From Herpomyces periplanetae (taxonomy: Eukaryota; Ascomycota; Laboulbeniomycetes; Herpomycetales; Herpomycetaceae), in assembly GCA_009733715.1 (NCBI GenBank), contig WMKJ01000101.1, forward strand, positions 1 through 46,663: a stretch of DNA of 46,663 nt. The letters run 5' to 3'. The notes beneath the pieces are model-generated. The model did not search any database. It was not told the DNA's origin and worked only from the letters and a program-made list of their open reading frames with translations. The translations under genes and the position numbers were made by a program. Of the stretch, positions 20,346 through 31,098 are shown in pieces. The number at the start of each line of letters is the position of its first letter. Position 1 is the stretch's first letter.

Positions 20346-22208
20346 ATGACCAAAATTCGCAAGAAAGGTGAACGTGGACAAGCACGAAATTTTATAACAC
20401 GTACTCAGGCTGTACGAAAGTTACAAATAAGCTTAGCGGATTTTCGGCGACTATGTATATACAAAGGAGTGTATCCACGCGAGCCTCGGAGGCGCAAAAA
20501 GGTGTCAAGTAGCGCTACACCTTCGACAACTTTCTACTTTCGGCAAGATATCCAATATTTACTACACGAGCCGTTACTCCGAAAATTTCGTGAACATAAG
20601 GCTCTCGCTAAAAAAATTCGTAAAGCGATTGGCAAACGAGATTTTCAACATGCGGTTAAGCTGGAAAAGATACACACACCGCGCATGCGAATTGATCATA
20701 TTATTCGAGAGCGTTATCCCACCTTTCAGGATGCTCTTCGGGATCTAGATGATGCACTATGCATGATTTATTTATTTGCCAACTTACCTACTTCCTTACA
20801 AGTTAATGAAAAGACGATATTCTTGTGCCAAAGATTGTGTCATGAATTTGAGCATTATTTGATTATCTCACGTTCACTGCGTAAATCGTTTCTATCGATC
20901 AAGGGTATTTACTATCAAGCAAACGTTCACGGCCAAAACGTACTTTGGCTAGTACCGTATCGCTTTGTCCAACGTATAACTGATGATGTTGACTTTCGAA
21001 TTATGTCTACCTTTGTGGATTTTTACACTAATTTACTCGGCTTCATTAATTTTCGCCTCTACACTACAATTGGATTAGTTTATCCGCCCAAATTTAATCA
21101 CCAAAGCGCGGAACAAGGCGGGGAGTTATCTGCATACACTCTTACGTTGCTAAGTGAGGCAGATACCTTGTCACTAGGAAATACGACCAAAGACAGACCT
21201 GTTAACAGAAAGGTTCAGGCTGTGGTTGACCTTGTAACTCAATCGGTAAACGAGGAAGATGAGGGTAACGAATTTTCAACGATCCCTGATGTTCACACCG
21301 ACACTATTGTACACATTGAACAAAATGAGGAAGAATGTCCTGTTGATGTTGGCCAAATTGATGAAAACAAAGAAAATGTTAACATGTTTGAACCATTTTC
21401 CGTGTATTTATCACGTGAATCACCACGTTCAGCGCTGGAGTTTTTATTACGAGCATTTGGTTGCAAGCGAATCGGGTGGGAAGTATCTTTAGGAGACGGT
21501 GCATTTCGACACGACGAAGATTGGTCAGGTTGGACTCATCAAATAGTTGATAGACCAATTAATGTTGCGTCATCAAACCAAAAGGATGTATGTCCTATAA
21601 CAGTATCGGGGGAATTGCGTCAAGCGGGACGAATTTATATTCAACCGCAATGGGTATGGGATTGTGTGAATGCTGGACAATTAGTTCGAACAGATTTATA
21701 TGCTCCAGGAGCTATACTCCCACCACATTTAAGTCCGTGGGTTAAGGCTAAACAAGGAGAATACGACCCAAGTAAACCGGCGGAACCGGGTCTATTACTT
21801 AACTTATTGGAGGAAAATCGAGCAGATCAAGATAGTGTTGCGAGTGACGATAGTGGGGTAGCCGAAGCAGCGGATGTAGACGTTGAGGTTGAAACAGAAT
21901 CAGATTCCGAATCGCATGCACGAGAATTAGCGGCTGAAGTTGTGGGTAATGCGGACACATGTTCACAAAAACAAACACATCCAACCGACAGTATGGAGCT
22001 GAAGGAAATCAAGGAAAAGAAGAAATTGATTGATAGAGCTAAACGACAACGGCAAGCTTACGAAGAGGAGTTGGAAGCTCGGCGAGGCATGCTAAGCGGC
22101 AAAAAGCGCAAATTGTACGACTCTATTAAACGGGCGGAAAAACGGACGCAAATTAAAGCATCAAAGTTAACAGCAAAGCGAATTGAACGTGAAAGAACAC
22201 GAGAATAA
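20346..22208 (+). CDS. NOP7: Pescadillo homologue Nop7, 60S ribosome assembly
   Basis: Intronless, 620 residues from the ATG at 20346. The frame is open a little further upstream (GTG at 20337), but MTKIRKKGERGQARNFITR matches the family start. Nop7 forms the PeBoW complex with Erb1 and Ytm1 in the nucleolus for 27S pre-rRNA processing. The Pescadillo N-terminal domain fills about residues 1-270 and includes FRRLCIYKGVYPREP. It is followed by an acidic linker and a BRCT domain at about 345-465 that includes the conserved Trp of QPQWVWDCVNAG. The C-terminus is an acidic stretch and then a Lys/Arg/Glu-rich coiled coil. The gene faces away from NOG2 across a 500-bp shared promoter and converges on SPT5 with only 93 bp between stop codons. 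Confidence 0.96.
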   Translation: MTKIRKKGERGQARNFITRTQAVRKLQISLADFRRLCIYKGVYPREPRRRKKVSSSATPSTTFYFRQDIQYLLHEPLLRKFREHKALAKKIRKAIGKRDFQHAVKLEKIHTPRMRIDHIIRERYPTFQDALRDLDDALCMIYLFANLPTSLQVNEKTIFLCQRLCHEFEHYLIISRSLRKSFLSIKGIYYQANVHGQNVLWLVPYRFVQRITDDVDFRIMSTFVDFYTNLLGFINFRLYTTIGLVYPPKFNHQSAEQGGELSAYTLTLLSEADTLSLGNTTKDRPVNRKVQAVVDLVTQSVNEEDEGNEFSTIPDVHTDTIVHIEQNEEECPVDVGQIDENKENVNMFEPFSVYLSRESPRSALEFLLRAFGCKRIGWEVSLGDGAFRHDEDWSGWTHQIVDRPINVASSNQKDVCPITVSGELRQAGRIYIQPQWVWDCVNAGQLVRTDLYAPGAILPPHLSPWVKAKQGEYDPSKPAEPGLLLNLLEENRADQDSVASDDSGVAEAADVDVEVETESDSESHARELAAEVVGNADTCSQKQTHPTDSMELKEIKEKKKLIDRAKRQRQAYEEELEARRGMLSGKKRKLYDSIKRAEKRTQIKASKLTAKRIERERTRE

Positions 22209-22301
22209 TTGCTGTTAGAGAGTTGATCCGATTTTAGGCTGCCAAAAGAGAGGATAATATAATTGATTAAGGTGTTTAATTTCATAACTTTGACGACGGA
22301 T

Positions 22302-25300
22302 CTACGGTTCATACTCAGGTTCTTCATCTTCATTTGATTGCCAGGATTGATGTGGATCCTGAGCAGTTGATCTACCCATATTACCCGTGAAACCTATACC
22401 ACCCCAAGCAGGAGTTACGGCACCGGATGGCATTGCAGGAGTTCTTCCGCCCATCCATTTTTCAGCAGCAGGAGTACGGCTACCCATCCATTTATCGGCC
22501 GCAGGAGTTCTACTTCCAACCCATTTATCGGCAGCTGGAGTACGACTAATCATCCATTTATCAACAGCAGGGGTTCTCCCACCCATCCATTTATCAGTAT
22601 TTCGCGATAAACCACTACTAGCACCAGGACCACCATTCATACCATATAAGTGAGAGTCTGAAGTATTATACGATGAATTAGACATTGCACCAGCACCGAT
22701 TCCACTGGTGGGACCAGATCGTCTACCTGAATTGGAAAAGGAGGAATTCGACGATAATCCCAGACCAAAAGAATTGGAATTAGAGGAATTAGTATCACGA
22801 AGCATAAGAGATTCTCGTGGAACGGAGACGATTTTATTTTTAGCGTGAAGTTCGACACGAGCAGTTGAATCATTAGTGTCAACGACAATACCAATAAGGC
22901 CTTTGTGTGCACCTCGTCTCAGAGAAACGGTTTTACCTATTAATCTATCACGACCCATAGATTTATTCATCAAACCGATGGGTAAAGATGATTGGGAATT
23001 TGATGGAGAATTATTATTATTGCCCGGATGGGAATTGTTCATGGAGATTTGTAACTGAGGATTCATTTTGGTGAGATCAGGACCGCAATTAACACGAGCT
23101 CCTTTTGCGGCAACAGTGGTAACGTTAAAGCTGCGTGTAACAAGAATTCCGGAATTTTCATTTTGGAGCACGTTAAGCAAGAACAAAAAGGTTCGATGGA
23201 TATGTATAACTGAACCTTGTCGCTGCTCTCCACTATACTCTTTAACTGTATCCCCAATACGAATTTCAGCACCCTCTCGATCAGTAGCAACGGCAAGTCT
23301 TCGATTGTCGATTTTACCGACGATTTCAGAGGGTAAAAATGTCTTTATAAAACCATCTTGATCAAGGACTCGAATAGATTCTCGGTCAACTTTAACGATA
23401 CACGCTACGGTTGACTGATTTAACTGAACTAATTCATGAAGATCATACTTGGATGTGAAATTAGTAGTCCCCGTATCGATAGTACGTCGTAAATCTTTAC
23501 GAAATACCGTAATTTCTTGATTACTCGCATTTGTAACAAGAGAAATCCTATCATCGACAATTCGAACAATCATTCCTGCTTCATCGTTATACTTACTTCC
23601 TCCGATAACCCGAACATGATCGCCAACGTTGAACAATTTTCGCACATCCTTATATCGAACTTCAACAATTGTCCCGTTAACCGTGGAATCATCGCTAACA
23701 ACGTTAACCGTTAAAAAGTCACCTTGGACTTTGCTAACATTTCCACACAGCCCGTGTTGTTCACCTTCAAATATCTCCACCATATCTCCCGGAACATAAA
23801 TTACACTATCAACGGATGCTTTTAAACTTGCTGCAATGGCATGTAAATCCAGGTTTTCCGTTCCATCTTTTGCCCCGGCTGCGAACATTGTAGCTTCTTC
23901 GAGTTTAGGTGTGACATTATCAGTTTGTAAGTTCTGAATTCGCATTTCTTTTATCAAGAATCCATCTATGAATAAATCATTCATATAATTATACTGCTTT
24001 TGACCGTATCCCGTTAACTTGGTTAGGAATTTTGCATGTCGTTTACGCGCTTCATGTTCATTAAACAACTTTTGGGGTGGTCGTGCCCCATTTATCGTCG
24101 TCGTAACTCGTTTTCGCTTAGAATTTTCTGCTATGCCTGTCGACGATGTTACTTCATTAACTCCATAAGTTAATCGTGGAACCATTCGTAACGTCACAAT
24201 GCCACTGTTTGGATCTACATCATCAACTTGTGCCAAATCTCCCGCATATAACCCTTTCTTCACTCGTACGAATTCTCCATTTTCAATATGTCGAGTTTTT
24301 GCTATTCGTAACAATCCCGGCATTTCATTAATATGTATCAATTCACATTTTGTTCGTGGATACGCATCTGATAAATCTCGTACCGCTTCGAGTACATCTG
24401 ATTGTCTTAAAGCTTCTATATAAATATATCCGGACATTACACCCCCTCTCATGAAAACCGATACAAAAGGTAACGGTTCTCCCGAAATAAGTCGATTCTG
24501 ATATCTTCGCATTAACGCTTGTATTATTGCCTTTTCCTTCCCTTCCCGACACTTTACCAGCCATATCGACGGATCATCCACAGTAGGTAAAAGTAAACGT
24601 CTCGGTAACGCTGATGCGTCAACCATGATTCGTTCTTTGCGTCCGTATCGTCGTTTAAGCTCTTCTACTTGTTTTTCCGCATCCATACTGGCTAACAATT
24701 CTCGCTGTCTATCCAGTTCACGATGCTGTCTATCATCAAGTGCTCCACCTGTGGGCAAGTCCAATAAATCATCCGGGTGCGCATCTTCTGCATAATCCTC
24801 ATCTTCAAACTCATCCTCATCTTCTTCATCATCAACTTCGGCTTCTGCATCAATAAACTGAAGTCGAGGATCTCGTTTGCGCTTCTTAACCGGTGGAGCT
24901 TGTACTCGTGAATCATCATCATCTTCTTCTTCGCCGTCACCATCATCATCTTCATCATCCACTTCATCGTTAACTTCATCATCATCGCCTACGTCATCTC
25001 TATTATCCTCTTCATCAACTTCCTCCTCAATGTCTCCATTTTCACCCATGCTATCTTTACGCCGAAATTCACGCGTTAAACCATCTTCCAAATCTTCTCC
25101 TTCGGCTTCCGCATCCAAATCCGACTCATGTTCACCGCTGCCTACTCCTGTAATATTACCACGTCCAGGTTTTCCAAATCTTCCGTTAATCGTCTGCCTC
25201 GATTCGTGCCCGTTGCTTTCATCATCCGAGTCAATAGCTTGTACTGGGTTGAATACATCATCATCACTTTCCGAGCCAGATCCAAAATTTATTGTATCCA

Positions 25301-25310
25301 GACCAGCCAT
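22302..25310 (-). CDS. SPT5: Transcription elongation factor Spt5 (DSIF large subunit)
   Basis: Intronless 1002-residue frame. With Spt4 it clamps RNA polymerase II and recruits capping, elongation and 3' factors. The order is: an extreme acidic N-terminus (about residues 10-190), the NGN domain (about 243-335, SIWLVKCREGKEKAII), then KOW domains. KOW modules are recognisable at EFVRVKKGLYAGDLAQV, PGDMVEIFEGEQHGLCGNV, VGDHVRVIGGSKYNDEAGMI, RIGDTVKEYSGEQRQGSVI and KTVSLRRGAHKGLIGIVVD. A Ser/Asn/Gly-rich linker leads to a C-terminal repeat region (about 903-960). This has five RTPA units spaced 11 residues apart, with consensus GSRTPAADKWM. The threonine of each RTPA is the expected Cdk9/Bur1 phosphorylation site. 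The chain ends in an acidic SNEDEEPEYEP. Confidence 0.97.
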   Translation of the reverse strand: MAGLDTINFGSGSESDDDVFNPVQAIDSDDESNGHESRQTINGRFGKPGRGNITGVGSGEHESDLDAEAEGEDLEDGLTREFRRKDSMGENGDIEEEVDEEDNRDDVGDDDEVNDEVDDEDDDGDGEEEDDDDSRVQAPPVKKRKRDPRLQFIDAEAEVDDEEDEDEFEDEDYAEDAHPDDLLDLPTGGALDDRQHRELDRQRELLASMDAEKQVEELKRRYGRKERIMVDASALPRRLLLPTVDDPSIWLVKCREGKEKAIIQALMRRYQNRLISGEPLPFVSVFMRGGVMSGYIYIEALRQSDVLEAVRDLSDAYPRTKCELIHINEMPGLLRIAKTRHIENGEFVRVKKGLYAGDLAQVDDVDPNSGIVTLRMVPRLTYGVNEVTSSTGIAENSKRKRVTTTINGARPPQKLFNEHEARKRHAKFLTKLTGYGQKQYNYMNDLFIDGFLIKEMRIQNLQTDNVTPKLEEATMFAAGAKDGTENLDLHAIAASLKASVDSVIYVPGDMVEIFEGEQHGLCGNVSKVQGDFLTVNVVSDDSTVNGTIVEVRYKDVRKLFNVGDHVRVIGGSKYNDEAGMIVRIVDDRISLVTNASNQEITVFRKDLRRTIDTGTTNFTSKYDLHELVQLNQSTVACIVKVDRESIRVLDQDGFIKTFLPSEIVGKIDNRRLAVATDREGAEIRIGDTVKEYSGEQRQGSVIHIHRTFLFLLNVLQNENSGILVTRSFNVTTVAAKGARVNCGPDLTKMNPQLQISMNNSHPGNNNNSPSNSQSSLPIGLMNKSMGRDRLIGKTVSLRRGAHKGLIGIVVDTNDSTARVELHAKNKIVSVPRESLMLRDTNSSNSNSFGLGLSSNSSFSNSGRRSGPTSGIGAGAMSNSSYNTSDSHLYGMNGGPGASSGLSRNTDKWMGGRTPAVDKWMISRTPAADKWVGSRTPAADKWMGSRTPAAEKWMGGRTPAMPSGAVTPAWGGIGFTGNMGRSTAQDPHQSWQSNEDEEPEYEP
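22430..22605 (-). repeat. 33-bp tandem repeats encoding the Spt5 C-terminal repeat
   Basis: The coding strand repeats a unit of about 33 bp that encodes TPAADKWMGSR with small variations (TPAVDKWMISR, TPAADKWVGSR, TPAADKWMGSR, TPAAEKWMGGR, then a shortened TPAMPSG). The first unit is preceded by KWMGGR, so the array starts with a partial copy. Synonymous changes between units show that it is not a very recent expansion. Confidence 0.85.
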
Positions 25311-25766
25311 ATTGATTGATCAGTTCAAACGTGTACTATGACATGTACTTTGGCCTTTTGACTCGCTTTCCTCCACTCTTTTATTCCAAATTCGACTCAA
25401 AGTACCAATATATATACACGTAGATACATACACCTCGATAAACCTTCACCACAATTTATACGCATGTACTCCCTCCACTACCATCGTCCAACTAATTCAT
25501 TTTCCTCCCAATTTTCTCTTTTTCCCTCACTTTCTCCAACAATTTTCCCTTCCGCCCCTCCGATCCCGTGACTCTTTCCTACCCCATTACATAAGACCTC
25601 TCTTTATCCCTACTTTTGTCGCTTCCCTTGTGGCTAGTCAATTGCCACCCTACGTCACAGATGTGGCGGTGTAAAATCTTATCTCACGTGCACTTGGGTA
25701 ACATTTGATGAAAATTTTAAGTATTTAGGCCTATACACTTAAATTGATACATTTCCATAGTTTTAT
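25311..25766. other. SPT5 promoter and adenylyltransferase 3' flank
   Basis: 456 bp between the SPT5 start and the stop of the next minus-strand gene. The plus strand is strongly pyrimidine-rich at about 25480-25610. A short RY tract (25407-25433) and a CACGTG box (25685-25690) are present. No gene seen. Confidence 0.6.
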
Positions 25767-27254
25767 TCATGGCATTTGCTCAGCATAGTTGGCTAATTTG
25801 TTGGCTATTTCTTTTCGTATATTTGTACTACTAAGTTTATAGTGTGAAAGTAAGCTGGTGTCTGTTATGGCATTTTCATCACTTGAAATCTGGGAATAAT
25901 CATCGAGTATAACATTTACAGTTTCTATTGTAAGTGGTTTAAACCCTTTCGTTTGTCGCATTTCGTTCACTTGCGCTCCACCCTTTGCTGTCTCTTTGGT
26001 TATAACGAGTAATTGTTCATGTGGGTCTGTAACCGTTGGCCCGTACATGTCAGATATTGATATTATTCGTAACTCCAGTAATACTTGACGGGATAAATGT
26101 GCAGCTTTATCAGGTGCTGTCGGGTTGACCCCATTGATAAATTTAACTGTTATACCATGTTCGGAAATTTCACTGTTCACAGAGACCTGCGTTGCATAAT
26201 CTGGATAATTTTGAAGGTGATTTTTACAGGGGAAGAAATCAAAAATATCGAGTAAAAATTTTTTAACACTCTCACATCTTATACTCCAATCTTGTATATA
26301 GCTTGCGTAAGCTTTGGACGCCGAGTAAGCATTATCAGTAACTCCGATAGATAAACTCAGCGTATTATTTACGCTCTTATCATCATTTGTTTTACGCTTG
26401 CTCATTAGATTGGCAGCAATGGATAGAAGAAATTTATGGCCCATGTGTAAATGATCAAATGTCCCTCCTAGTATAACATGTGGATGCCGATTTTCTTCAT
26501 GCTCCGTTAAATTGTTTTTCAGGTTAATCCTTGAAAGTAACGTATCCAGCTCTAATTTATCGATTTCTTGACCCGAGCAAGTAACTTGACAAGCAGTCAC
26601 AGTGGCAATATCAATAGGGTACGTACTACTCAAAATTGTCAAGCCGTATCTAGCTTGAATAAATGTATTAAGTATGTCTAAACCTTGGTGAGAGGATACA
26701 GTCAAAATACAATCCCACGATTTTTTACACGTAGCCAATACACATATATTGGGTAAATCCGGACCGATGAAATCCGTAAATTCCATGCCTAATTCATCAT
26801 CATTTTCAGAGGCTTGGGTCATACATCGAAGAACACATATGTCAAGTCCTGTACGGACAAATTCAGAGGAATGATAGTTTCTTTGCTCTTGAGTAGCCAG
26901 TAAATCCGGATTAATTTGCCAATTGTTAATTCGTGCCAATTTGCAAAGCAACATGTACATTAACTGAATATCCTGGGTGAACGATAAACGTGAAATTATT
27001 TCATCCTGGGCATTCCGAATATCTGGTGACCGAATCAGCACAATATCCACATGAACATTTTCTTGTGCGCGGTAAACATGTCGTTCAAGAAGCATATTAA
27101 GTGCATTTAAAGTAGCTTTTTCCAAGTATTGCACTTTACTGGATATTGATGCTGAACCATTCTGAAGATTTTCCTCCCATGGAATCAGTAATAGAGCATT
27201 TCCATAAAATTTCTCCCGTAATAAATTTGGAACGAATAAACTTTCTGTATTCAT
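25767..27254 (-). CDS. CAB4: Phosphopantetheine adenylyltransferase (eukaryotic PPAT)
   Basis: Intronless 495-residue frame. The enzyme transfers AMP from ATP to 4'-phosphopantetheine to make dephospho-CoA, the fourth step of coenzyme A synthesis. The nucleotidyltransferase fold occupies the C-terminal half. The HxGH signature is in GGTFDHLHMGHK (about residues 262-273), and the second ATP-binding signature is KLSSTNIRK (about 473-481), equivalent to ISSTxIR. The N-terminal 250 residues are a family-specific extension without a recognised catalytic motif, as in fungal Cab4. No dephospho-CoA kinase domain is fused, unlike animal CoA synthase. It is divergent from the WD40 gene; the 430-bp gap contains a CACGTG at 27377-27382. 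Confidence 0.93.
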   Translation of the reverse strand: MNTESLFVPNLLREKFYGNALLLIPWEENLQNGSASISSKVQYLEKATLNALNMLLERHVYRAQENVHVDIVLIRSPDIRNAQDEIISRLSFTQDIQLMYMLLCKLARINNWQINPDLLATQEQRNYHSSEFVRTGLDICVLRCMTQASENDDELGMEFTDFIGPDLPNICVLATCKKSWDCILTVSSHQGLDILNTFIQARYGLTILSSTYPIDIATVTACQVTCSGQEIDKLELDTLLSRINLKNNLTEHEENRHPHVILGGTFDHLHMGHKFLLSIAANLMSKRKTNDDKSVNNTLSLSIGVTDNAYSASKAYASYIQDWSIRCESVKKFLLDIFDFFPCKNHLQNYPDYATQVSVNSEISEHGITVKFINGVNPTAPDKAAHLSRQVLLELRIISISDMYGPTVTDPHEQLLVITKETAKGGAQVNEMRQTKGFKPLTIETVNVILDDYSQISSDENAITDTSLLSHYKLSSTNIRKEIANKLANYAEQMP

Positions 27255-27685
27255 TCTTCTATTTAATAATTTATTAAAATTAATTATCTTTTTGGTTGAG
27301 TCTTTTTGTCTTCTCCCTAATTATCACCATTTCTCCCCCAACCTATACATCATCACATGACATCATCTATTTTATGCACGTGAAATCCCGAAACCCGAAA
27401 TTCTTATGATGCGGGTCCGACTGAAGATGAGCTTGCCGGTGGGATGTTCGGGCCGAGAGAACGGAAAACGGGAAAATCCTTGCTTCGCTAACGGGTTCAC
27501 GTTTTTTCACGTCAAACATTCTTCCCTCTCCCCTGTGAACGAGTAAACTATATTTTATCGTCAAATAAACTTTCATCGAGTGAATTTTACTACTCTTATA
27601 ATGCGTTTAAGCCCACGTTGATTTTATCTCACATGGTTTAACCTATCCTACTCTAATCGTTCGTGTATGATACGGTTTCGCTCTT

Positions 27686-30273
27686 ATGGAAATTTTTGAA
27701 AGGGGCATCGTACTTGGAACACCGTTGAATGGTAAGTTTTTAAAGATTTTAAATGAATACGCTATGAATATATTTATCTAATTTATTAAGATTAAGTTTA
27801 CATAGAGAAATTCACCGTTTCATTGTGCAAAATATATATGAAAACTTAATATATTCGGCCAAGACACCATGCAAATTTCACGCAGTTTACAAAATGTTCA
27901 AGAAGTAATTAACTGTCGTCGTCAAACCTATCAACGATTACAGTGTATATGAAACTTTAAGGTTAATTAATCTTCTCTTCAGATAATCGTATGCATTTAC
28001 TTTTACTTTTATGTATAAACATTTATACACCTACGCATACGTATCCATACATATACATATCTCTAGTATCAAATTTACACATTCAACTCTCAAACGCACT
28101 GGATAACCGTCATTCAATTGCTCGCTATCAAACTGGTATCATGCTCCAAGACGGTCAAAGGCATACTAGAAATTCATCTAGCTTCAACCCAATAAACGAC
28201 GGTTTTCAACCTCCAACATCGGATACCTTGTACCCCTCACTAAACACTTCAAACAGCATGAATCAACGTTACAACCATCGTCACAGTATAAGTCACGACG
28301 TAGCTGGCTACGAAAGTTTATCTGCCAATAACATAACATCACATCACACCTCCGTTTCCAGTTACACCAGGCCTTCCATATCTTCATACACCCAAATGCC
28401 CAGTGTTGCCCCTGGTTCACTTTACATTAACACCAACACTAACAATTTACACTATTCACCACACATGCTTTCAGCACAAAGGCCATCATATACCGGGTAT
28501 CCTCAACCTACCAACCTAATGGCCACAGACGCTAAATCCCTCCCTTGTTCACCGTCAACTTCATCTCATTTGGACACTCGAAGAAGTTCTATGTACCCAT
28601 CAATATCCGATATGATGCCAAATTCAACCACACCTTCAACATCCGGTATCAAGTATATGCCAACACCTAAAATTTCTCAGTCAAACCAATACGGAAATTC
28701 ATCCTCAAGCTCCAATTATATACATTCTCCTCTTACGCTAAATCAAATTCGACCTCGGGCTGACTCTATCCGTGAAACTGATCTAGCTTATTCCCCTTCC
28801 CATCAAATCCCTTGTACCCATACCTTTCCGTGGCCCGTTTATGCCTTTGACTGGTGTAAATGGCCGGTTCATGCATCTTCTGGTCATTCCCTAGGCGCAG
28901 GCAAAATGGCCGTTGGGAGCTATCTTGAAGATCCCGTCAATTATGTATGACCTATATTTTCTTTGTTTTTCTAATTACCCGATTATATTATTTTTTACTA
29001 ATATTTGGCCATACAGATACAAATTGTAGATACAGAGCAAGTTGAGAATAGTTTGAATGATTCAATACACTCTACTATTCATTATTCAGTTATAGCTGAA
29101 ACACTTTGTTCTTATCCTATTACACGTGTACTATGGGAACCTCCTTCATCTTCAAAACCAAGTGATTTATTAGCCTCTTCTGGCGATCATCTTCGATTAT
29201 GGTCGTTACCGACCAATTTATCAAACTCTCAATCACTTAGCAATTGCATAACAAGATCATCCCATATTAATCAACAACGTGGGAATTCTGTTAGCAAATT
29301 AATCCCGTTAGCTTTACTTAGCAACTCAAAAACTCCTGATCATACGGCTCCACTTACAAGTCTTGATTGGAATTATATTTCACCTCAATTGATCATTACC
29401 AGTAGTATAGACACTACCTGTACTATCTGGGATATACCAACATTAACTGCAAAAACTCAGTTAATTGCTCATGACAAAGAAGTTTATGATGTTCGATTTT
29501 GTGCTGGGAGTGTTGATGTTTTTCTCAGTTGTGGTGCTGATGGGAGTGTAAGAATGTTCGATTTAAGAAGTTTGGAACATTCGACCATTATATACGAACC
29601 ATCAAGCAATGTAGATACGTCATCTTCACATGGTAAGTTTTATGTTATTCTTTCACTATTCAATTGAACCTTATGAATTTGTTCATTTATCAATCTAACT
29701 TATTGTTTCTTCAATATTTTAATCTTTTTTTTAGACGCTCATCATGCTCGACGAAATTCTACCATAACGGACCCTTCTAGTCCCTTACCTTCATCTATCG
29801 TTCCACTTTTACGTTTAGCAGCTTCACCCTATGATTCCCATTTACTTGCCACTCTTACTGCTGCATCAAATATTGTTCGCATACTCGATGTACGACAACC
29901 AGGCCAAACTTTATTACAATTACAAGGGCATCATGCCCAGGTAAACTCGGTTGAATGGTGTCCATTAAGACGAGGTATTCTGGCAACGGGTGGTGATGAT
30001 TGTTTAGCTCATTGTTGGAATTTAATTGATGGTTCATCTAGCATTGTTGATTTAGCCATGCATAACGGATCGTCCAGCTCACGTATGGATACTTATGATT
30101 GTATGGCTTCGACTATGTATCGTAAATCCGATATTAAGGAACCCATTGCCTCTTGGAGTTGTGATATGGAGATATTAAATATTTCATGGGCACCTCATAC
30201 ATCTGCAACTCCTCAGAGCGGTGACTGGATTGGAGTTGTAGGAGGTCGAAATGTTTGGGCTGTAAAAACTTGA
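27686..30273 (+). CDS. WDR68: WD40 protein of the WDR68/DCAF7 (TTG1/HAN11) family
   Basis: Exons 28067-28944, 29017-29632 and 29735-30273 are firm; a first exon 27686-27731 is likely. Splices rebuild family text: [19 protein letters not shown] (intron GTATGA, TACTAAT branch, ACAG) and [12 protein letters not shown] (GTAAGT to TTTTAG). The first-exon donor GTAAGT at 27732 is in phase with acceptors at both 27982 and 28066, so the exact N-terminus is open. An alternative internal start is the ATG at 28141. WDR68 is a beta-propeller adaptor for DYRK-type kinases. Visible features: [14 protein letters not shown] near the propeller start, and [24 protein letters not shown], which is almost identical to animal homologues. 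The Ser/Thr/Tyr-rich N-terminal 230 residues are an added disordered region. Confidence 0.88.
28021..28062. repeat. Alternating RY tract inside the first WDR68 intron
   Basis: A run made of ATAC, ACGC, GTAT and CATA words just before the CTCTAG acceptor at 28066. If the acceptor at 27982 is used instead, this tract would be read as protein (Ile/Tyr/Thr/Pro-rich). That would be unusual and favours the later acceptor. Confidence 0.55.
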
Positions 30274-30708
30274 TAATTATAACGTGAACATACCGATTAC
30301 CGTTGCAATCATCATTCTTCATTTAAAAGTATTGGTCCACCCATTTAATTTAATTATGCTTTGCTCCTTAGCTAACATTGCTTAACTTGAGGTATACCAG
30401 CATACCTTGTTGATAAACTAAAAGGTTGTTATACGTGAGTTTAAACTAATGGCATGTATAATTTGATTTCTTCAGTGAATTTATAAACCCGTACAATTTC
30501 TCATTTATAAATGATCTGTTAACGTAAAGTTTGTCTTTAGCTTGGAGTATTTTTTCTATATATCCTGAACCGGATATTAACATTGAATAATTTGTGCAAT
30601 TTTATCCTGGCATATAAAATTTCCAGTTGACCCCCCAAAATCCCTTGTCTTCAAGCCTCCCTATTTCACGATGTTTTTTTGGAGTCTTTCCCGCCCATCT
30701 AAGAAACA

Positions 30709-30716
30709 TCACGTGA
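30709..30716. promoter_or_regulatory. TCACGTGA palindrome upstream of PIGU
   Basis: Second copy of the octamer seen before COX10. It lies about 455 bp before the PIGU start and 436 bp after the WDR68 stop. A bHLH (Cbf1-like) site is the likely reading. Confidence 0.4.
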
Positions 30717-31098
30717 TTGCTTTGGACATTAGGTCATGTGATGGAGATTTTGGCGATTTTGTGGACGAAGAAAAATAAACTGTTTCGATAAGTTTGATCA
30801 ATTGATTCTATGAATTGTTCTAAAGGGAATTCCTACTTTTACAAATAATTTAATGATAATTTAACGGGAGTTTAATCAATTAATTCTGCCTTTCAATTAA
30901 ATCATTTACGCTTTTTATTTGATGAGGATGTGAATTTAACCTTCACACGCGATCCTCACTTATTTAGTTAAAATTCTTTGAAGACTACACGGTGGAAATT
31001 TTGATTTTCCCATACTTGTGTTTTCATATATTTCTTAACTAATGATCTTTTATTACACTGTCAAATGTTTCGTTAAATACTATTTTCATGACGAAGGG

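Noticed and set aside
24877-25341. 154-codon plus-strand frame, mostly Ser
   Set aside because: It is the antisense reading of the GAT/GAA-rich acidic N-terminus of SPT5; Ser-rich low complexity follows directly from that.
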